DNA of 9,154 nt from Pseudomonadota bacterium (GCA_023436025.1 JAEZKX010000269.1:1-9154), one strand, 5' to 3'; counted from the first letter of the stretch, positions 1-9,073 are shown. Program-made: numbers and translations. The notes: generated from the sequence alone by a model not told the origin.

Positions 1-379
1 CCGCCACGAACACCGGCACCCCGGTTCGCCGCCGCACCAGCAGCGGCTCGTCGCCCGTGCGCGCGGCGTCGTCGCCGTCACCGACTTCCAGGCAGTCGCC
101 CGCGCGCCGGCCGTAGCCGCGCGACACCACGCCAACCTGCAGGCCACGCGCCGCCAGGTGGCGCACCACCTCGATGACCACCGGTGTCTTGCCGGCGCCG
201 CCGGCCACCACGTTGCCCACCACCACGACCGGCACCGGCAGCCGCCGCGCCTTGCGCAGGCCCGCCGCATAGAGTCCGCGATGCAGGGCCGCGGCTGCGC
301 CGTAGGCCAGGGAGAGCGGCCACAGCGTCCAGGCGACGGCGCCGCGCCGCAGCCAGGCGCGTTGCAGCGCCTGCGCCAT
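1..379 (-). CDS. lpxK: Tetraacyldisaccharide 4'-kinase LpxK, N-terminal part (cut by window edge)
   Basis: LpxK transfers phosphate from ATP to the 4' position of the tetraacyl disaccharide lipid A precursor to give lipid IVA, at the cytoplasmic face of the inner membrane. I see about 126 residues from an ATG at 379; the rest lies beyond base 1. The N-terminus has a hydrophobic, Trp-containing membrane-association segment (about residues 14-32). After it comes the LpxK-type P-loop GNVVAGGAGKTP (55-66, Lys64 and Thr65), then SRGYGR (86-91) and GDEPLL (109-114), all typical of the family. The start lies only 3 bases after the exbD stop, so it is probably translated from the same message. The order exbB-exbD-lpxK is common in beta- and some gammaproteobacteria, where kdsB often follows; that gene would be outside this window. 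No frameshift is visible in this part. Confidence 0.95.
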   Translation of the reverse strand, partial: MAQALQRAWLRRGAVAWTLWPLSLAYGAAAALHRGLYAAGLRKARRLPVPVVVVGNVVAGGAGKTPVVIEVVRHLAARGLQVGVVSRGYGRRAGDCLEVGDGDDAARTGDEPLLVRRRTGVPVFVA

Positions 380-382
380 GGC

Positions 383-811
383 CTAGCGTGCCCCGGCGGC
401 GGCCGAGGATTGGGTGGCGAAGGTGATCTGGGTCAGGCCCATGCGGCGTGCCGCCTCCATCACCGTGATCACCGACTGGTGGGTGGCGGTGGCATCGGCG
501 CTGATGATGACCACGGTTTCCTTGCCCGCCTTGGCCGCCTCGCCGATGGCGGTGGCCAGGTCCTCGGTGCCGCGCGCGGCGATGGGGGTGCGGTTGACCA
601 TGTAGCGGCCGTCGCTGGAGACCGCGACGATGACCTCCCGCGGGTAGTCGCGCTGGGCGTCGGTGTCGGCCACCGGCAGGCGCAGCTGCATCTCGGTGAA
701 CTTGCTGTAGGTCGTGGACAGCATCAGGAAGATCAGCACGACCAGCAGCACGTCGATGAACGGGATCAGGTTGATCTCCGGTTCTTCCTTGGCGCGCGGG
801 CGGAAATTCAT
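383..811 (-). CDS. exbD: Biopolymer transport protein ExbD (TolR family)
   Basis: This is the single-pass inner-membrane subunit that works with ExbB to convert proton motive force into movement of a TonB-like partner. The protein has 142 residues, normal for ExbD. A short basic cytoplasmic tail (residues 1-11) leads into one membrane helix (about 17-35). That helix contains the hallmark INLIPFIDVLLVVLIF, with Asp20 matching the essential membrane aspartate (Asp25 in E. coli ExbD). A periplasmic domain follows (about 40-142). The ATG at 811 is supported by the canonical MNFRP start; the Shine-Dalgarno sequence is weak. It lies 13 bases after the exbB stop and 3 bases before lpxK, so the three genes form one operon. 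No tonB or receptor gene is in the window, so the energised partner cannot be named. Confidence 0.95.
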   Translation of the reverse strand: MNFRPRAKEEPEINLIPFIDVLLVVLIFLMLSTTYSKFTEMQLRLPVADTDAQRDYPREVIVAVSSDGRYMVNRTPIAARGTEDLATAIGEAAKAGKETVVIISADATATHQSVITVMEAARRMGLTQITFATQSSAAAGAR

Positions 812-824
812 GGCGCGCGCTCTG

Positions 825-1460
825 TCAACCGCGGCGCAACGCCGTCAGGTGGCGCGCGAAGCGCTCGCCGGCCAGCTCTAGCGCCAGCAGGTACTCGTCG
901 ACGCGGGCGCGGAAGTAGCGCCAGAAGATCAGCGCGGGGATGGCCACGATCAGGCCGAACGCGGTGTTGTACAGCGCCACGGAGATGCCGTGGGCCAGCT
1001 GGGCCGGGTTGCCACCCGGGGCGCCGCCGGCGGTGGGCGCCTGCGAGCCGAAGATCTCGATCATGCCGATGACGGTCCCCAGCAGGCCCAGCAGCGGCGC
1101 CGCCGAGGCGATGGTCGCCAGCGCATTGAGGTAGCGTTCCAGCCGGTGGGCGACCGCGCGGCCGGTCTGCTCCATGCTGGCGCGCAGTTCTGCCTCGGTG
1201 CAGCGCGGGTCGGCGTTGAGGGCGCGAAATCCGCTGGCCAGCACCTCGCCCAGGGCGGAACTCTGTTCCAGCTGGGAAACCACGTCGGGCGAGGGCACCG
1301 AGACCCGCGACACCGCCAGCGCCTCGTCCAGCAGCCGCGGCGGCACCACGCGCGCCTTCTTCAGGCTCAGGAAGCGTTCGATGATCAGCGCCAGGGCGAC
1401 GATGGAGCAGGCAATCAGCGGCCAGATCGGCCAGCCGGCGGCTTGTATGATCGAAAACAA
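825..1460 (-). CDS. exbB: MotA/TolQ/ExbB family proton channel protein, TTG start
   Basis: This is the multi-pass inner-membrane partner of ExbD. The predicted protein has 211 residues. It has an N-terminal helix (about 12-28, after MFSIIQAAGWPIWPL), a cytoplasmic segment (30-108) and two more helices (about 111-136 and 157-181). The family signature APLLGLLGTVIGM is at 121-133. I chose a TTG start at 1460 because GGAGGA (1467-1472) sits six bases upstream and the protein then begins at the usual family start. An in-frame ATG at 1502 would add 14 unlikely residues. Thr166 in the third helix is kept, but the position of the E. coli ExbB glutamate Glu176 is Val161. First gene of the exbB-exbD-lpxK operon. 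A distant MotA-type relative is less likely given the adjacent exbD. Confidence 0.93.
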   Translation of the reverse strand: MFSIIQAAGWPIWPLIACSIVALALIIERFLSLKKARVVPPRLLDEALAVSRVSVPSPDVVSQLEQSSALGEVLASGFRALNADPRCTEAELRASMEQTGRAVAHRLERYLNALATIASAAPLLGLLGTVIGMIEIFGSQAPTAGGAPGGNPAQLAHGISVALYNTAFGLIVAIPALIFWRYFRARVDEYLLALELAGERFARHLTALRRG

Positions 1461-1588
1461 GAAGGGTCCTCCGCGCCGTGTTTCTACTTCTGCCAGGCGC
1501 ACTTGCCGGCTTCGCGTGGGGCGGATTATCGCGGACTTGCCAACTGTAGGACTCGGCCCCGTGGCCGTAGGACGACACTCACAATTCC

Positions 1589-1597
1589 TGTGGATAA
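1589..1597 (+). promoter_or_regulatory. DnaA box, perfect consensus
   Basis: TGTGGATAA is the reverse complement of the DnaA box consensus TTATCCACA, an exact 9/9 match. It lies upstream of exbB in a non-coding gap and about 70 bases from an AT-rich patch. A second site with one mismatch is at 1765-1773. A single 9-mer can occur by chance, although it is AT-rich relative to this genome. Binding is inferred, not shown. Confidence 0.45.
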
Positions 1598-1764
1598 TTT
1601 TGTTGAGAAACCCCCCGCCGCGGCCCGGCAGCCCGCGCCAATCCTGCGTCGTGACAGAACGATGACGATTTGAGCAGGAAAAAATCTTTATAAATCAATG
1701 ACTTGCTCGGAGAAATCTGCCTCGGCAGGGCGTCCTGGGGCGAAGCGCCCCGCTACCCGCGTGC

Positions 1765-1773
1765 TGTGGATGA
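1765..1773 (+). promoter_or_regulatory. DnaA-box-like site, one mismatch
   Basis: TGTGGATGA differs from the DnaA box orientation TGTGGATAA at one position. It has the same orientation as the perfect site at 1589-1597 and lies 38 bases before the xseA start. Support comes mainly from its pairing with that site. Confidence 0.25.
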
Positions 1774-1810
1774 AACGCCATGGGGTTTACCCGGGGTTCC
1801 GACGAGCGTG

Positions 1811-3115
1811 ATGACGCCAGCCCCCTCCCTGGCCCCCCTGGGCAGCCGTGTCTGGGGCGTGGGCGCCCTGTGCCGCGCCGTCGCCGACGCCCTGGAAGCG
1901 CGCTTCAACCCGGTCACCGTGCGCGGTGAGATCACCGGCTTCTCGCGCGCCGCCAGCGGCCACTGCTACTTCACCCTGAAGGACGGCCAGGGCCAGATCC
2001 GCTGCGCCATGTTCCGCCGCGCCGCCAGCCTGGTGTCGGTGCTGCCGCGCGAGGGCGAGCTGGTGGAGGTGAACGGCCGCCTGGGCGTGTACGAGCAGCG
2101 CGGCGACCTCCAGCTCATCGTCGAAAGCCTGCGGCGGGCCGGCCAGGGCGCCTTGTTCGAGCAGTTCCTGCGCCTGAAGGAAAAGCTCGAGGGCGAGGGC
2201 CTGTTCGATGCCGCGCGCAAGCGGCCGCTGCCGCTGCTGCCGCGCGGCATCGGCATCGTCACTTCGCTGCAGGCGGCGGCGCTGCACGACGTGGTCACCT
2301 GCCTGCGGCGGCGCGCCGGCCACGTGCCGGTGGTGCTGGCGCCGGCGGCGGTGCAGGGCGCGCAGGCGCCGGCCGAACTGGTGGCGGCGCTCGAATCGTT
2401 GTATCGCCTGGCCGCGGCCGGCACGCTGGACCTGATCCTGCTGGTCCGCGGCGGTGGCTCCATCGAGGATCTCTGGGCCTTCAACGACGAACGCCTGGCG
2501 CGCACCATCGTGCGCAGCCCGGTGCCCCTGGTCAGCGGCGTCGGCCACGAAACCGACTTCACCATTGCCGACTTCTGCGCCGACCTGCGCGCGCCCACGC
2601 CCACGGCGGCGGCCGAGCTGGCCGCGCAACCGCGCGAGACCTGGCTCACCGCGCTCGACCTGGAGGCCGCGAGGCTGCGTGAAGCGCTGCAGCGACGGCT
2701 GGACCGGGCGGGCCAGCGCCTGGACCAGGCGGCCGCGCACCTGGGGCGTCCCTCGGCGCGCACCGCCGCGCAGCACCTGCGCCTGGAGCGCGCGGCGCAG
2801 CGCCTGCGCCATGCGGTGGCCGCGCGTGTCCAGCGCGGCAGTGATGCAGTCGACAGTGCCGCTGCGCGCCTGCGCAGCAGTGTCGCCGAGCGCAACGCGC
2901 AGGCCGAGCGCCGGCTCGACCGCCTCGGCCTGCGGCTGCAGCTGCTCGATCCGCGCCTGGTGCTGCAGCGCGGCTATGCGCTGCTGACGGAGCCCGAATC
3001 GGGACGGCCGGTGACCAGCGTGCGGCAGGTCCACCCCGGCCAGGCGCTGCGGGCTGCCCTTGCCGACGGCGAGGTTGATGTGCAAGTCGCGCCGGACGGT
3101 GCGCGACCTGCCTAG
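1811..3115 (+). CDS. xseA: Exodeoxyribonuclease VII large subunit
   Basis: XseA with the small subunit XseB forms exonuclease VII, which degrades single-stranded DNA from both ends to short oligonucleotides in repair and recombination. The predicted protein has 434 residues, close to the usual 400-450. It has an N-terminal OB-fold (about 15-110, with GEITGFSRAASGHCYFTLKD) and then the catalytic domain. The hallmark motifs there are RGGGSIEDLW (213-222), GVGHETDFTIADF (243-255) and APTPTAAAEL (261-270). A long Ala/Arg-rich coiled-coil region follows (about 275-370), and the C-terminus carries LDPRLVLQRGYALL. The ATG at 1811 is chosen by homology; a GTG directly before it (1808) is possible, and the Shine-Dalgarno sequence is weak. 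The xseB partner is not in the window. The TAG stop (3113-3115) is part of a TAGAAT hexamer that may belong to the sodB promoter. Confidence 0.96.
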   Translation: MTPAPSLAPLGSRVWGVGALCRAVADALEARFNPVTVRGEITGFSRAASGHCYFTLKDGQGQIRCAMFRRAASLVSVLPREGELVEVNGRLGVYEQRGDLQLIVESLRRAGQGALFEQFLRLKEKLEGEGLFDAARKRPLPLLPRGIGIVTSLQAAALHDVVTCLRRRAGHVPVVLAPAAVQGAQAPAELVAALESLYRLAAAGTLDLILLVRGGGSIEDLWAFNDERLARTIVRSPVPLVSGVGHETDFTIADFCADLRAPTPTAAAELAAQPRETWLTALDLEAARLREALQRRLDRAGQRLDQAAAHLGRPSARTAAQHLRLERAAQRLRHAVAARVQRGSDAVDSAAARLRSSVAERNAQAERRLDRLGLRLQLLDPRLVLQRGYALLTEPESGRPVTSVRQVHPGQALRAALADGEVDVQVAPDGARPA

Positions 3116-3118
3116 AAT
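3113..3118 (+). promoter_or_regulatory. Candidate -10 element for sodB, overlapping the xseA stop codon
   Basis: TAGAAT matches TATAAT at five of six positions and sits 42 bases before the sodB ATG. Its first three bases are the xseA stop codon. No good -35 is seen 15-19 bases upstream, so this would be a weak or activator-dependent promoter, or chance. Confidence 0.3.
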
Positions 3119-3160
3119 CGCACCCGTCAACCACAGCAACCCCGAAGAGGAAGAAGAGCC

Positions 3161-3742
3161 ATGGAACACGTCCTGCCCCCGCTGCCGTACCCGATCGACG
3201 CCCTGGCGCCGAACTACTCGCAGGAAACCCTCGAGTACCACCACGGCAAGCACCACAAGGCCTACGTCGACAACCTGAACAAGCTGCAGGCCGGTACCGA
3301 GTTCGAGAACATGCCCCTGGAGGAGATCGTCAAGAAGTCTTCCGGCGCGATCTACAACAACGCCGCCCAGATCTGGAACCACACCTTCTTCTGGAGCTGC
3401 ATGAAGCCCGCCGGCGGCGGCGAGCCCACCGGCGCGCTGGCCCAGGCCATCAACGCCAAGTGGGGCAGCTACGCGGCCTTCAAGGAAGCCTTCGTCAAGT
3501 CGGCCGTCGGCAACTTCGGCTCCGGCTGGACCTGGCTGGTGAAGAAGCCCGACGGCAGCGTCGACATCGTCAACACCGGCGCCGCCGGCACGCCCCTGAC
3601 CACCGCCGACAAGGCCGTGCTGACGGTGGACGTGTGGGAGCACGCGTACTACATCGACTACCGCAACGCCCGCCCGAAGTTCGTCGAGGTGTTCCTCGAC
3701 AAGCTGGTCAACTGGGATTTCGCGGCGAAGAACTTCGCCTGA
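3161..3742 (+). CDS. sodB: Superoxide dismutase [Fe]
   Basis: This cytoplasmic enzyme dismutates superoxide to oxygen and hydrogen peroxide. It has 193 residues, the same size as E. coli SodB. All four metal ligands are present: His27 in YHHGKHH, His74 in NHTFFW, and Asp157 and His161 in DVWEHAYY. Gln70 in the AAQIWNH motif is the active-site glutamine typical of iron rather than manganese enzymes, so iron is the likely metal. An N-terminal helical hairpin domain (about 1-85) is followed by the alpha/beta domain (about 90-193). The ATG at 3161 has a good ribosome site (AGAGGAAG, about 3146-3153). It is 45 bases after xseA in the same direction, so it may be partly co-transcribed, but it ends in its own strong terminator. 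No signal peptide is visible. Confidence 0.98.
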   Translation: MEHVLPPLPYPIDALAPNYSQETLEYHHGKHHKAYVDNLNKLQAGTEFENMPLEEIVKKSSGAIYNNAAQIWNHTFFWSCMKPAGGGEPTGALAQAINAKWGSYAAFKEAFVKSAVGNFGSGWTWLVKKPDGSVDIVNTGAAGTPLTTADKAVLTVDVWEHAYYIDYRNARPKFVEVFLDKLVNWDFAAKNFA

Positions 3743-3763
3743 TCAGGCGCTGCGCGCAAGAAG

Positions 3764-3787
3764 GCGGCCTGCGGGCCGCTTTTTTTT
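3764..3787 (+). terminator. Rho-independent terminator of sodB
   Basis: GCGGCC (3764-3769) pairs with GGCCGC (3774-3779) around a TGCG loop, followed by eight T (3780-3787). It starts 22 bases after the sodB stop. On the minus strand the tract after the same hairpin is only CTTCTT, so any effect on the convergent DUF192 transcript would be weak. Confidence 0.9.
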
Positions 3788-3814
3788 GTCTCCGTCGGCC
3801 GTGTATGCGCCGCA

Positions 3815-4255
3815 CTACTTCTGGAACACCGGTCCCGCGATCTTCATCCCCGGCCGGATGCCCTTCTTCTTGAACCAGCCCTGGTTCATCTCCAGCACGT
3901 AGCGCACCGGCTCCCTGGAGCAGTGCGAGTCGAGCGTCTGCGGCTGCATGTCCTCGATGTTGACGATCCGGCCGTCGTCGGCGAGGAAGGCGGTGGACAG
4001 CGGCAGCAGCGTGTTCTTCATCCAGAAGCACTGCGGGCTCGCCTGCTCGAAGACGAACAGCATGCCCTCGTGCTGCGGCATCTCCTTGCGGTACATGAGG
4101 CCGGTGGCGCGCTGCTCCGGCGTGAGGGCCACCTGGGCGTCGATCTGGTGCATGCCCGAGGAGAGCTTGATGCGCGGCAGGTCCATCTGGGGTTCCTGCG
4201 CGAGGGCGGCGGTGGCGGCCAGGGCGGCGGCCAGGACGAACAGCTTGGCTTTCAT
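3815..4255 (-). CDS. Exported DUF192 (UPF0127) family protein
   Basis: The 146-residue protein has a Sec-type signal peptide: basic MKAK, a hydrophobic Ala/Leu core, and likely cleavage after Ala19 (ALA|QE). The mature part is a DUF192 domain (about 30-146) with GLMYRKEM (52-59), HEGMLFVF (62-69) and CFWMKNTLLPL (76-86), then an ISTAF-like strand and a C-terminal IRPGMKI segment. These match the family well, but no biochemical function is established, and I propose none. It should be periplasmic. The ATG at 4255 is chosen because it gives the signal peptide; the ribosome site is poor, and an upstream extension would be Arg/Pro-rich and unlikely. It is convergent with sodB and downstream of the repeat protein gene on the same strand, separated by 136 bases with a hairpin. 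Confidence 0.9.
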   Translation of the reverse strand: MKAKLFVLAAALAATAALAQEPQMDLPRIKLSSGMHQIDAQVALTPEQRATGLMYRKEMPQHEGMLFVFEQASPQCFWMKNTLLPLSTAFLADDGRIVNIEDMQPQTLDSHCSREPVRYVLEMNQGWFKKKGIRPGMKIAGPVFQK

Positions 4256-4324
4256 GCGGCTATTGTGCGCGGAGCAGGAGAGGGCCGGCCGGCGGGCGGG
4301 CTGCGGCGCGGCCCTCGAAACGCG

Positions 4325-4347
4325 CATGCCCGCCGGAAGCGGGCATG
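4325..4347 (-). terminator. Hairpin after the Ala/Lys/Glu-rich gene, possible terminator
   Basis: CATGCCCGC (4325-4333) and GCGGGCATG (4339-4347) form a perfect 9-base-pair stem with a 5-base loop. It lies 45 bases after the stop of the minus-strand gene at 4392. On the minus strand the stem is followed only by CGCGTTTCG, so a proper T-tract is missing. It may be a weak terminator or an RNA-stabilising hairpin between two same-strand genes. Confidence 0.45.
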
Positions 4348-4391
4348 GGGAAACGCCCCTGGACGAGCGGGCGCTGCAAGAAGCGGTCCGA

Positions 4392-4649
4392 TCAGGACTT
4401 CTTCTCTTCCTTCTTTTCGGCCTTGGCATCGGCCTTGGCGGCCTTCTTGTCCGCCTTGGCTTCCTTCTTTTCGGCCTTGGCCTCGGCCTTGGCTTCCTTC
4501 TTCTCCGCCTTGGCTTCGGCCTTCGCTTCCTTCTTCTCGGCCTTCGCTTCCGCCTTGGCGGCCGCGGGCGCGGGGGTGGCCGGGGTGGCCTGGGCGAACA
4601 CGGCGGCGGAGAACAGGCCGGCGACGAGGGTGGCGAGGAGCTTGCTCAT
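4392..4649 (-). CDS. Small exported Ala/Lys/Glu-rich repeat protein, function unknown
   Basis: This 85-residue protein begins with a clear signal peptide (residues 1-19, likely cleavage VFA|QA). A Pro/Ala/Thr linker (20-31) follows, then a highly charged tail. The tail has three exact copies of the 11-residue unit KAEAKAEKKEA (32-42, 43-53, 54-64). A shortened unit comes next (65-71), then a fourth, diverged copy KADAKAEKKEE (72-82). Alternating Lys and Glu spaced three to four residues apart favours a stable single alpha-helix with internal salt bridges. The mature product is probably periplasmic or outer-surface. The ATG at 4649 has a plausible ribosome site (AAGGGA, about eight bases upstream). 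It is divergent from icd. I do not recognise a named family; similar small Ala/Lys-rich exported proteins occur in Burkholderiales. A non-coding GC-skewed repeat is less likely because of the signal peptide and start context. Confidence 0.75.
   Translation of the reverse strand: MSKLLATLVAGLFSAAVFAQATPATPAPAAAKAEAKAEKKEAKAEAKAEKKEAKAEAKAEKKEAKADKKAAKADAKAEKKEEKKS
4404..4556 (-). repeat. 33-base tandem repeat inside the Ala/Lys/Glu-rich gene
   Basis: Three 33-base units (4458-4556) encode identical 11-residue peptides but differ at synonymous positions (for example GCC/GCT for Ala). A degenerate fourth unit lies at 4404-4436. Synonymous differences with no protein change suggest that the peptide repeat is kept by selection rather than being freshly duplicated. 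Confidence 0.85.
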
Positions 4650-4731
4650 GGGGTTTCCCTTCGGATGTGAGGTGAGATTGCCCGCCGCGGATGCGGCCGA
4701 CCCCCCGGAAACGCGGCAGCGGCGAGCGCGG

Positions 4732-4746
4732 TTGACAGGCTAGAAT
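4732..4746 (+). promoter_or_regulatory. TTGACA-N3-TAGAAT motif upstream of icd
   Basis: TTGACA (4732-4737) and TAGAAT (4741-4746) match sigma-70 hexamers very well but are only three bases apart, so they cannot act together as an ordinary promoter. TAGAAT alone could be a -10 for icd, 75 bases before its ATG, but no -35 lies at the right distance. It is the best promoter candidate in the 172-base divergent gap. Confidence 0.3.
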
Positions 4747-4821
4747 CCGCGGCGTTTGCCACGGCTGCGCCGTTCGCGCAAACCCTGATTGCCTTTCTCC
4801 CACGGACGTATTCCCCCCCGC

Positions 4822-6078
<1,257 letters not shown>

Positions 6079-6100
6079 GGGCCGTCCGCCGCAATCCCAC

Positions 6101-6123
6101 AAGCCGCCCGCGGGCGGCTTTTT
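6101..6123 (+). terminator. Rho-independent terminator of icd
   Basis: AAGCCGCCCG (6101-6110) and CGGGCGGCTT (6111-6120) form a perfect 20-base palindrome. It is best drawn as an AAGCCGCC/GGCGGCTT stem with a CGCG loop, ending in five T (6119-6123). It starts 22 bases after the icd stop. The end of the T-tract overlaps the candidate -35 of the next gene. Confidence 0.88.
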
Positions 6124-6149
6124 GCTGCCCGTTTCCCACGCCGTAAAAT
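6122..6149 (+). promoter_or_regulatory. Candidate sigma-70 promoter for monomeric IDH
   Basis: TTGCTG (6122-6127) and TAAAAT (6144-6149) are separated by 16 bases. The -10 matches TATAAT at five of six positions and the -35 matches TTGACA at three. Transcription would begin near 6156, about 40 bases before the TTG start of the next gene. Confidence 0.45.
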
Positions 6150-6196
6150 GTGTCGTCGCATCGTGCGCGCCCCATCAACATCCTGAAAGAACTGCC

Positions 6197-8437
<2,241 letters not shown>

Positions 8438-8457
8438 CGGCTGCGCCACCCCCGTGA

Positions 8458-8483
8458 AAGAAGCCGCCTCCGGGCGGCTTTTT
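8458..8483. terminator. Shared bidirectional terminator between monomeric IDH and cspD
   Basis: AAGCCGCC (8461-8468) pairs with GGCGGCTT (8473-8480) around a TCCG loop. On the plus strand five T follow (8479-8483), just after the IDH stop at 8437. On the minus strand the same stem is followed by TTCTTTC, so it could also end the convergent cspD message, whose stop is at 8545. The arms are identical to those of the icd terminator. Confidence 0.85.
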
Positions 8484-8544
8484 CGTCACTGCAGGTCGCC
8501 CAGGGAGCGTGGACGCGCGCCGATGCGGCGCCGCCGCGGCGGCG

Positions 8545-8850
8545 TCACTTGCTGGCGTGGTCGCCGGCGTGGAACTGCGGGGCGCGCACCTTGGGCTGCC
8601 GGGCCGGCCGCTCGCCGCCGGCCTCGGGAAGCGTCTGGATGGCGCCGGGCTGGGCCTGGATGTTCTGGGCCAGCTGGCCCTTGGGACCCTGCTGGATCTC
8701 GAAGCTCACGCGGGAGCCCTGCTTCAGGGTCTTGAAGCCTTCCATGGTGATCGCCGAAAAATGGGCGAAGACATCGGAGCCACCACCATCGGGCTCGATG
8801 AACCCGAATCCCTTGGCGTCGTTGAACCATTTGACTGTGCCGGTCGCCAT
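8545..8850 (-). CDS. cspD: Cold-shock domain protein, CspD-like, with C-terminal extension
   Basis: This small nucleic-acid-binding protein has one cold-shock domain (about residues 1-66). It includes VKWFNDAKGFGFI (6-18) with the RNP1 motif KGFGFI and the RNP2 motif VFAHF (27-31). The segment MEGFKTLKQG...FEIQQGPKG (36-58) resembles E. coli CspD more than CspA. A 35-residue Pro/Gln/Arg-rich tail (67-101, ending in HASK) goes beyond the usual 67-75 residues. The ATG at 8850 is the family start and has a GGGGGA ribosome site eight bases upstream. Family members bind single-stranded RNA or DNA; E. coli CspD inhibits replication in stationary phase, but whether this one does is unknown. It is convergent with the monomeric IDH gene and divergent from a probable clpS, an order also seen in Pseudomonas and other proteobacteria. 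Confidence 0.92.
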   Translation of the reverse strand: MATGTVKWFNDAKGFGFIEPDGGGSDVFAHFSAITMEGFKTLKQGSRVSFEIQQGPKGQLAQNIQAQPGAIQTLPEAGGERPARQPKVRAPQFHAGDHASK

Positions 8851-8887
8851 CTCGCGATCCCCCGTTCTTGTTCCCTCAAACGCGGCG

Positions 8888-8916
8888 AGTGTCCGCGCTT
8901 CCGTTGCGCGTGTCAA
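8888..8916 (-). promoter_or_regulatory. Candidate cspD promoter
   Basis: On the minus strand a perfect -35 TTGACA (8916-8911) is followed by 17 bases and GACACT (8893-8888), a weak -10 with three of six matches. Transcription would start near 8881, giving a leader of about 30 bases. That is much shorter than the long thermosensor leader of E. coli cspA. Confidence 0.4.
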
Positions 8917-9073
8917 TAAAATCACTTACGGGTGGCGGGCGCCGGCGCCGGCGCCGCCGGCCGTCCCGGGCCGGGTTTTCGCGACAATCTTCGCAGCCCG
9001 GCCGTGCTGTCGCTTGAATGTGACGCGACCGTCTCCATTTCCCATTGCATCGGCGGGTGCAGACCGCCGCCGA

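Larger units (their letters stand above)
1461..1810. other. Divergent exbB/xseA intergenic region with DnaA-box-like sites and AT-rich patch
   Basis: I see no gene in this 350-base gap. It should hold the promoters for exbB (minus) and xseA (plus). On the minus strand GATAAT (1525-1530) could be a -10 element for exbB, though no good -35 is visible. On the plus strand TATAAA (1689-1694), inside an AT-rich stretch (about 1667-1702), could be a -10 for xseA, again without a clear -35. The segment also has a perfect DnaA box TGTGGATAA (1589-1597), a one-mismatch copy TGTGGATGA (1765-1773), and a GGGGCG/CGCCCC hairpin with a 3-base loop (1737-1751). The AT-rich patch stands out against GC-rich flanks. 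Confidence 0.55.

Noticed and set aside
158..1072. Plus-strand open frame of about 304 codons across lpxK, exbD and exbB
   Set aside because: It crosses three convincing minus-strand genes; its product is His/Arg/Gly-rich low complexity.
1461..1810. Replication origin
   Set aside because: Only one perfect and one imperfect DnaA box, with no dnaA, dnaN, gidA or rpmH nearby.
1787..3643. Long minus-strand open frame (about 618 codons) antisense to xseA and sodB
   Set aside because: Very GC-rich coding DNA leaves antisense frames open. The translation is low-complexity Arg/Gly/Ala/His with no recognisable domain, and it spans two well-identified genes.
4404..4556. Regular repeats considered as a CRISPR array or intergenic repeat
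   Set aside because: Units are contiguous with no spacers, and they encode an in-frame peptide repeat behind a signal peptide.
8957..8979. CCGGCC/GGCCGG hairpin followed by TTTT in the cspD/clpS gap
   Set aside because: It looks like a short terminator but no gene ends before it on the plus strand. The surroundings are a GCCGGC-type simple repeat where such stems arise easily. A leader attenuator cannot be supported.
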